A stretch of DNA of 64,000 nt from NCBI GenBank assembly GCA_963971535.1, contig OZ020588.1, forward strand, positions 125,933,764-125,997,763, in the 5' to 3' direction. This DNA comes from Notolepis coatsorum (Eukaryota > Chordata > Actinopteri > Aulopiformes > Paralepididae). The notes beneath the pieces were generated by a model. The model saw only the letters and a program-made list of their open reading frames with translations, was not told the DNA's origin and did no database searches. Positions 57,142 through 64,000 of this stretch are shown piece by piece. Positions within the stretch are counted from its first letter, which is position 1, and each line of letters begins with the position of its first letter. The position numbers and the translations under genes are program-made.

Positions 57142-59165
57142 CAGGGGTCATTAACCCATTCTCTGCCACCACTTTGATCATCCTAAACCATTCTCTGCCA
57201 GCGCTATTTGTCTATGGAGATGTTCACCTTCTTTGCAGGGCGATAACTTTTTAAATTGTATTGCTAAATTGACATTACTATGGCCCATTCAACATCAATT
57301 ATCTATCGTTCAGGATGTAGGAACGTTTTACTTTTTCATTCACACATTCATACGAAAATACCATCTAGAGTATAAATATGTTTTTATCGTTTTCTGCAGT
57401 ATTTCATAGAACGTGAGATATAGGCATACATGCATATATTAGATTATCAAATGTAGTTTGATACCGATCCATGTTATATTAAAATGTTTTACTGTACATG
57501 GTCCTAAACGTTATGACTGATCATCTGCGGGTGAACGGAGGGGGGGGGGGGGGGGGGGGTTGTTTATAATTCCGTCACCGACGTTAAATGATTTATGTAG
57601 TATGGGTGATATATTGATCAGAGCAGTTTGTATCGAAAATTATAAAGAAAAACGCTGAAACTCATGTCCGTCTCCTCGTACCGTTGGGCGATGAGAGTGG
57701 AACAAACAGATCCCAGTTATGTGGTGGGGATCGAGGCGATCCAGTTCTGGTTTGTATAATACTAATATATGCCCAAATCATGTTGTTTATTGAGTTATGG
57801 CAACGATCTATGTCCACGGTGTGTGGATTGAGTCCCGGGACGATAAACGAGTGGTCGGACGGAATTAGGGGACGGGACGAGCTGAAACGGGCATTTCCGG
57901 TTTGGCGACTCGCCGATCGGCCACCAGGTGGCGGTATTGAAGCGTTGCAGAGTTGTGATGGTTCCCGCAGCATATGCCAAGGCTCCGTGGGTGAAATATG
58001 AATTCCATGACGAAAATATGAAATATGACCTTGAAACACGCTGTACAGCGATATTGGCAGACAACGCATGGCGGGCAATAACGCTGAACAGCGATTTTGG
58101 CGGGTAATGGGTTAACCTTTACTATCAAAATAGCTATTTTTTTCCCCTCCCACAAACTAAAATTCCTCATGAGCCACAAAACCAATTTACCCTTAAAATG
58201 AAGATAACAGTGTATAACATTTTATATATAGTTATCCCCAAGCATACCCCACATTTAGCATAAAACGCCTGACAATTGCATACCCAAAGTAATTTGCGAT
58301 TTATTATACTTTATACTTATAGCACACAGTTTGTTGCATTAATGGAATTATAAAGCAACAAAAAGAAATGTTTTGACTTTTTATTGCTGTTTTTACCTGT
58401 TATAACAAAGGAAAACCTCAAACTCTTATGAAGAGGAGAAAAAAGACTGGCTGTGTAGACCTATTTTTAAATAAAACACTGAACTATTCAGGTATATTTG
58501 AGTCCTTCCCTTATTTGTGGAACATTTATCAAATAAAAAGTAGTCCACTTTGAAAAAAGACTACCATGTGTAGACCTACAGTACTTTGAAATAAAACACA
58601 GAAGAAGAGAAAAACACTGGCATCTGTAGACCTACTTTGAAATAAAACCCTGAACTATGCAGGTATATTTGAGTATTTCCCTTATTTGTGGAACATTTAT
58701 AAAATAAAAAATAGTCCACTTTGAAGAAAGACGACCATGTGTAGACCTACTTTGAAATAAAACCCTGAACTATGCAGCTCTATTTGAGTCCTTCCCTTAT
58801 TTGTGGAAAATCTATAAAATAAAAATAATTTTTTTTGTTGTTTGCAAATTTCTCACCACATATCAGGCATACAGATAAGCCTGCATTGTTAGTCGTGAAA
58901 GCTAATGAATCTGTCCACGCTGAATTAAACCCTCTATTTTCCTCAGACTTTCCTTTTTTGGATTTATCCTGGTTAGCTTACTGGGGGTCGGAAACTCAAG
59001 ATTAGCCAATTTCAGACGGCAGGGAGAGGCGCGGGGTGTGACGTACTGTATATTTTAGTTGATGAAATATTTTAGTTGACAAAATATTTTTGTTGATGAA
59101 ATATTTTTTCATTTCAGTGTCACAGTATGACATTGATCTCCAAAATAAGAGATAAAAAATAGTTA
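57142..59165 (+). mobile_element. hAT-like element, left end, interrupted by piggyBac
   Basis: CAGGGGTCA at 57142, then TTAA. After the piggyBac insertion the sequence continues CCTTTACTATCAAAATAGCT and GAGCCACAAAACC, text commonly found at hAT ends. Near 58430-58830 lie three to four copies of a ~120-bp repeat (GTGTAGACCTACTTTGAAAT, TTCCCTTATTTGTGGAA). The right end was not identified; LINE copy B begins at about 59166. Confidence 0.55.
57151..58115. mobile_element. piggyBac-type MITE with TTAA duplication (957 bp)
   Basis: TTAA at 57151-57154 and 58112-58115; ends CCCATTCTCTGCCA and, inverted, CCCATTACCCGCCA. A G-run lies at about 57540-57559. It shares its left ~350 bp with the fragment at 38243. 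No transposase. Confidence 0.92.
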
Positions 59166-61113
59166 AAAAAAGTTCATCCGGATCAAACTGGCTTCATAAG
59201 AGGCCGCTTGATCACTGATAACATAAGACGATTACTACACGTACTAGATGCCAGCAAGGACGACACCACACCTAAGGCGATGCTGTCCCTGGATGCAATG
59301 AAAGCTTTTGATAGGTTGGAATGGTCGTATCTATGGGCAGTATTAGAAAGGATGGGGTTAGGAAAAGGATTCATTGATATGATTAAAGTATTATACAAAG
59401 ACCCATCGGCCATGATTACAACAGGTATAATCACCTCGATTTATCATTAGAACATTTAGCACAATATATAAGACAATCCCAATCCATAGAACCAATCGTA
59501 ATCAAGGGCACACAACATAAAAATTGTTTATATGCGGACGACGTAATACTGTTCATGCAAAACCCCAACACCGCAATGCCTCATCTTCTCAAGTTGATTG
59601 ATGACTTTGGCGATCTATCGGGATTTAAGATAAATTGGCCGAAGTCGGCTTCCCTTCCACTTAACGCCCCTGCAAAAAAAAATATGCTCCTTCCAGAAGC
59701 GATACCAATGGTTAAACACTTTAGATGTTTGGGAGTTGAAGTATTCCCTACCATAAGCCAAAATAAAATCAAATACGACTTTGACAGGTGGTGAAAACTT
59801 AAAAACTCAGTACAGGCACGGGTATCAATAGTTAAGATGTATGTCCTACCTAGAATTAACTTAACTTGCTACCGTTACCCCCTCCAGATGGTTACTGGAA
59901 AATATTACACTCTTCCGCATACAAATTTATTTGGAATAACAAACCACCACGTATAAAAAGATCCACCGCACAGAGAAACAAAGCCGACGGAGGTATGGCA
60001 TTTCCCGATTTTTCCCACTATTTTAAGGCGTACACTTTAAGACCACTGACAACCTGGTTTGATCCCCAAGCATCAGTATCCTGGAGAAATTTAGAAGTAA
60101 ATATAGTAGCACCACATAGAATGCAGGACATAGTATACACCAAATTATCAATTAAGCAATGCGAACTGAAATTTGGCCCCATTATTACTCATGCGATCCG
60201 GATATGGCGTGAAACACAAAAAAAATATTCTAACCCACATAAATGGCATAATCATACTCCCTTATTCAATAACGATGCACTCCTGATTGGAAAACGACCT
60301 ATAAGATTCCCTAGATGGGAAAAGCAGGGTATACACACATTAGGAGATGTTTTCAACAAACAGGGTTTTTGTAGTTATGAGGAAATACACAAAAAATGTA
60401 ATCTCACCGGTTCCACATATTATTTCTACGCACAGTTATTGTTATGTTTGAAGGCTCACAGTGTCCCATTAAGGATACCAATTGTACACCACAGACACCA
60501 CAAATTATTCTATGAAAGAGAGACATCGAGAGGTTTTGTATCAGATTTTTATCATCAATTACTAACGTCCTCGTATGAAATCCTCCACCTAGACTCAGTC
60601 TGGAGGAGGGATATACCAGACCTGGAAATAGATTTTGATTGGCAAGAAGCCTGGGCAAATGTTCGACTTGCATCACGGAACCCGGACCATCAACAAATCA
60701 ATCTTAACTATATTCATAGGACATACTTGACTCCTATAAGACTGAACAGAATGGGTCTTAAACAAGACTCCAAATGCTCCTTATGTACAAATGGGGACGA
60801 GGGTACATTTATGCACATGTATTGGGACTGCCCACCAGTCAAGATATTCTGGAAAGAAATGACCCAGCAATTATCAAATCTCTTAACTCTGAATATACCT
60901 GTACACCCCTCTGTATTACTGTTGAATGATGTTTTTGAGTGTGCAGTACCTATACAGCTAAAGAGATTGGTTTTATCTGGTATCACAGCGGCTAAAAAGC
61001 TGATAGCATCACGATGGTTTCAACCGGAAAAAATTTGCCAGAAGGTCTGGATTCTCACATATCTCAATGTGATTCATCTAGAAATATCTACAGCAAGAAT
61101 TTTGCATCTTTAG
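59166..61113 (+). pseudogene. Tx1/L1-like LINE ORF2, copy B (RT and C-terminal region)
   Basis: 5'-truncated. [20 protein letters not shown] and [16 protein letters not shown] (RT motifs up to A), then a loss of roughly 50 residues near 59440. Next [11 protein letters not shown] and LYADDVILFMQNPN (catalytic DD), FKINWPKSA, a stop and frame change near 59795. From 59866 a long open C-terminal region runs to TAG 61111-61113, including GMAFPDFSHYFKAYTLRP, WRDIPDLEIDFDW-like text, and a CCHC cluster (CSLCTNGDEGTFMHMYWDCP at about 60775-60835). Closely similar to copy A; the C-terminal 415 residues are intact, so decay is recent. Confidence 0.92.
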
Positions 61114-61252
61114 TCGTACATACATGTATGTATGTATGTATGTATGTATGTATGTATGTATGTATGTATGTATGTATGTATGTATGTATGTATGTATGTA
61201 TGTATGTATGTATGTATGTATGTATGTATGTATGTATGCATGTATGCATGTA
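61114..61252 (+). repeat. (ATGT)n microsatellite at the LINE 3' end
   Basis: About thirty ATGT units start some 12 bases after the ORF2 stop, so the LINE has almost no 3' UTR. The tract may be the LINE tail or its preferred target. Translations such as MYVCMYVC are artefacts. Confidence 0.95.
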
Positions 61253-62149
61253 CTGTATGTATTATGTATTGACAAAGTACATTTTATTCAACTTGTTAAA
61301 GGCATTTTCATGGTGTCTGGAGGGAGAATACTATACTAGAGATACTAGATATATATCGCGCCACTCACTCATATCAGACGTCACCTTACTGCACTTATGT
61401 GTATCAAATATCATGTATGTGACAAAATAAACCTCTTGAATCTTGACTTGCCATATTCAATCAGTTTCAGTAACTACAGAACAGTACATTAGACTCACTT
61501 GTTGTTTGGTTGCATCGGGTTGGAACGAGCCTCGAGCCGTCGCGTTAACCCTTTGAGAAGCTTTTGTCAGCTGCTGGCAGGGCTTGATAAAGTGTATGTC
61601 CAGACTCCATATAGATCCAAATCCAACATTGTCAGTAATGTACAGTATCTCATGCTGATCTCATCTTCCGTTAAATATTGCAGCTTCTCCATCGTGACAA
61701 GTCCGACTCGAGACACGTTATTTTATCCCACTTCCGGTATTTTGAGCTCATGGGAGGTTCGGGGGGAAGGCAGAGCATTCATTTGATTCCCTCGCGCTCT
61801 CGTCCCCCCGCCCCCCCTCCTCCTCATGAGCTCCATGTAACGCGGAAGTGCAGTGGTCTAGGCCATGTCGCGCTGCTGACTCAAATAGCCTATTTTGATT
61901 GGATAATAGAATAAAAAGATCAACCCGTGCAGGTAAAGTTGCACCTGAGTGATTGACAGCTAGCCATTACTGCAGTTGTGAGCACTGCAGGCCTGATCGC
62001 TTATTGCTTATTAACAGCGAAGGAGTGCGCCGAATGCTTCCGCGTTTTCCCTGATTGGCTGCGACACGCCCCCGCGGCAGGTGCGCCAACCGCAGAGCGG
62101 AGCGGCAGAGCTTGCGGCATTATGAAGCCATAAACCGCGATGATTCTCA
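61253..62149. other. No gene seen
   Basis: No recognisable coding or transposon signal. CpG-rich from about 61780, with CTGATTGGCTGCGAC (an inverted CCAAT box, ATTGG) at about 62051. Confidence 0.4.
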
Positions 62150-62154
62150 TTCGA

Positions 62155-62250
62155 AGCTTAGCTCACCTGGCAGCGCGGCGGTCCTGTGGTCCTGCGGTCT
62201 GTTGGTTTCAAGTTTGAATCCCATCAATTTTTTTTTTTTTTTTTTTTTAA
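62155..62250 (+). mobile_element. tRNA-like SINE head with T-run
   Basis: TAGCTCACCTGGCAGCGCGG (A-box-like) and GGTTTCAAGTTTGAATCCC (B-box-like) are spaced as in tRNA-derived SINEs, followed by about 20 T. Pol III could terminate there. Weak A box; could also be a decayed tRNA gene. Confidence 0.5.
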
Positions 62251-62253
62251 CGT

Positions 62254-62560
62254 GTATTCTTTCGCCGGTTAAGGTTAGGCATGGTTAAGGTTAAGGTTAA
62301 GGTTAGGCATTGTTTCGGAGTTGGTTAAGGTTAGAAAGGTTACGTTTAGGCGCTGTTAAGGAGCTGGTTAAGGTTAGAGTTTGTCTTAGAGAATGGCAAT
62401 ATTCTTTCTATGGTTAAGGTTAAGGTTAGGCATGGTTAAGGTTAAGGTTAAGGTTAGGCATTGTTTCGGAGTTGGTTAAGGTTAGAAAGGTTAAGTTTAG
62501 GCGCTGTTAAGGAGCTGGTTAAGGTTAGCGTTTGTCTTAGAGAATGGCAATAGACAGCCT
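62254..62560 (+). repeat. GGTTAA/GGTTAG repeats in two ~140-bp units
   Basis: Unit 1 about 62260-62400, unit 2 about 62402-62552, each with GGAGTTGGTTAAGGTTAG and GGTTAGNGTTTGTCTTAGAG. A diverged, less expanded form lies at 33545-33612 inside the hAT element 32984-34153. Confidence 0.85.
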
Positions 62561-63141
62561 ATTTCCGCACTGCCGCTCTCTCGCGCTGCCGCGGTCACAT
62601 GGTCACATTGTCACATTCTTGCACTCCTCCGCTGTTAAAAAGCAACACGCGGCCTGATCAGAGAGCTCAGAGCTGTCACTTGGCCATTTTTGAAGAAAAA
62701 ATAATTCACTGGAATTTTTTTTACAGAGGAAAACATTTCTAATAAAAAAAAATAATATTAATAATGATAATAATAAAATAATATATATATATGTGTAAAT
62801 TAATAATAATTATGAGTGAATTTGTGCTTCACGTGTTGTCATTGAGTAACCTCCACTGGAAACACCAAATCCCAGAATTTCTAGCGAACAATAATAATGC
62901 CAGCGAGTCGCGAGCTCAATGTACACTGACTGAGTGACTTCGACAAAATTAAGTGCTTTTTTAAGGTATTAAATCCAACAAAAGAAGGATTATTACAAGA
63001 TCAAAACCTCAAACGAGCCCGAGAGGGACCACCGTTAATAGAAATGAGACAAAAGGTGAAGATTAACAAGATGTACAGATATAACGCATAGTGGGAAAAT
63101 TATTTTCCGTGGCTAATCTTTTATGAGGAAGCGCAGCTATT
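62561..63141. other. No gene seen
   Basis: AT-rich sequence with a short (AT)n; no coding signal recognised. Confidence 0.4.
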
Positions 63142-63333
63142 CAGTGGCGGCTGGTGAATTCTTCTCCAGGGGGGGCGCTATACCAAACATTTAGCAAATA
63201 CGTACCCAGGCACGCATTGGCGAAACCACACCCTGAGTATAGCCTACTGTGCACGTCAGAGCTTCGGCAAATATTTAAGTAGGTAGAGTATAACTATCAC
63301 CATTGCCATCAATCAATATATGATCGCAGCCAC

Positions 63334-63411
<78 letters not shown>

Positions 63412-64000
63412 CCCGTATTCAGATCCGTCCAATAATAATCACAGATGTACATCTTGTCATTTAAACAAGTTACCATTATATTGTTCCGGGTGATTATGCC
63501 CCCCGCGGCGAAATTAATTAGTATCCCCCTCTATCTCTCTCTTTCTCTCTCTCTCACACAGACACACACAGCATGACGTGGAATCCCAGCTATCGTTACA
63601 AGACTTACTTACCATCACAAGAGTTGAATGGGGCGAGATATTCAGCTGTCCAGTCCACAACAAGCCATAATCCACTTTCTTTTTTAATCTACTCAAAAAG
63701 AAACTCCAGTCAAGTTACAGTCCATACCGTTAGCTGGTAGCTAACGGAGCTGCATCCAGCTAGCCATGTAGCTTCTTGTTAGCGACCACAAGTAGAAAAC
63801 GACAGAGTATATCCTTCTTCTGTCTGATGAGTGTTTCTGAACTGAGGAGATATCAGGCTGATGAGGTAGAAACTCTTTCACTCCAGTGTTCATCTCTCAA
63901 AAGGTATTGTTTTGAGGGATTTACCTGCATTCAAGGTTGTAATGTTGTAAAACTAAGCTAACTATAAATCGAAAATGAAAATACTCCTTGAAACCGAAAC
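63142..64000. mobile_element. hAT element end, runs off the window
   Basis: Starts CAGTGGCGGCTGGTGAATTC and matches the reverse complement of 34153 leftward (GGGGGGCGCTATAC, CACGCATTGGCGAA, CACCATTGCCATCAATCAAT, a (CT)n tract at 63336-63408, and TAGCTTCTTGTTAG near 63770). No right end within the window. Confidence 0.85.

Noticed and set aside
57662..58185. Open frames of 89-138 aa inside the piggyBac MITE
   Set aside because: No transposase motif (no DDD catalytic region); the unit is a short non-autonomous element.
61014..61430. MYVCMYVC-type 138-aa open frame
   Set aside because: Translation of the (ATGT)n tract attached to the end of LINE copy B in another frame.
62155..62225. Functional tRNA gene
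   Set aside because: B-box-like and A-box-like text is present, but a cloverleaf with a clear anticodon arm could not be drawn; treated as a SINE head.

Overview
The window is eukaryotic, almost certainly from a ray-finned (teleost) fish. Evidence: Tx1/L1-like and L2-like LINEs with tails typical of fish genomes, a Neptune-like Penelope element with a GIY-YIG endonuclease, BEL/Pao and Ty3/gypsy LTR elements, many hAT, piggyBac and Mutator-like non-autonomous elements, very long (ATT)n and (AT)n microsatellites, and one exon fragment matching the C-terminus of a Cav2.1-type calcium channel. There is no prokaryotic gene organisation and no intact host gene. Nearly all coding signal belongs to mobile elements, most of it broken.

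Layout. 1-2.0 kb: a Tx1-like LINE ORF2 broken into two opposed halves in the pattern left by twin priming. 2.0-5.2 kb: two full units and a partial third of a 1.4-kb higher-order repeat built from minisatellites. 5.42-5.82 kb: a decayed terminal exon of a cacna1a-like gene, then a tRNA-derived SINE. 6.7-8.1 kb: a palindromic MITE, a GC-rich minisatellite and a hAT-Charlie remnant. 8.93-20.02 kb: a Ty3/gypsy element on the minus strand (668-bp LTRs, TSD CTTAT, proline-tRNA-like primer site). It lost RT and most of integrase, then received a BEL/Pao element (10.43-15.70 kb, TSD CACAA) and a hAT element (16.90-18.13 kb, TSD GGCCTGGG). 21.1-28.8 kb: a segment bounded by 41-bp perfect inverted repeats, containing two antisense 5S rRNA-like copies and a 53-bp minisatellite. 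26.65-33.29 kb: a 3,320-bp direct tandem duplication with no difference seen.

33-49 kb: a hAT element with TSD TTGTATAC; a Neptune-like Penelope element with a piggyBac MITE in its 3' region; a Tx1-like LINE interrupted by a hAT element that still has a recognisable intron-split transposase; a gypsy gag relic interrupted by an L2 3' end and a Mutator-like foldback element; and a hAT element carrying an L2 tail with about 460 bp of (ATT)n. 50.4-51.8 kb: a 5'-truncated, nearly open L2 LINE within a TATTACAC-type satellite. 52.8-54.0 kb: an inverted and tandemly duplicated segment with a 200-N gap. 57-61 kb: a piggyBac element inside a hAT end, then a second copy of the Tx1-like LINE with an (ATGT)n tail. 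62-64 kb: a tRNA-like SINE head, GGTTAA-type repeats and the end of a hAT element that runs off the window.

The window carries no pathway. Its main content is a readable insertion history: at least six insertions have matching target-site duplications, so nesting order can be established. The items most worth following up are the cacna1a exon relic that keeps the tandem-acceptor geometry, the 5S-carrying inverted-repeat segment, the gypsy/BEL/hAT nest, and the link between the 2-5 kb minisatellite and an L2 3'-end repeat at 45.8 kb.
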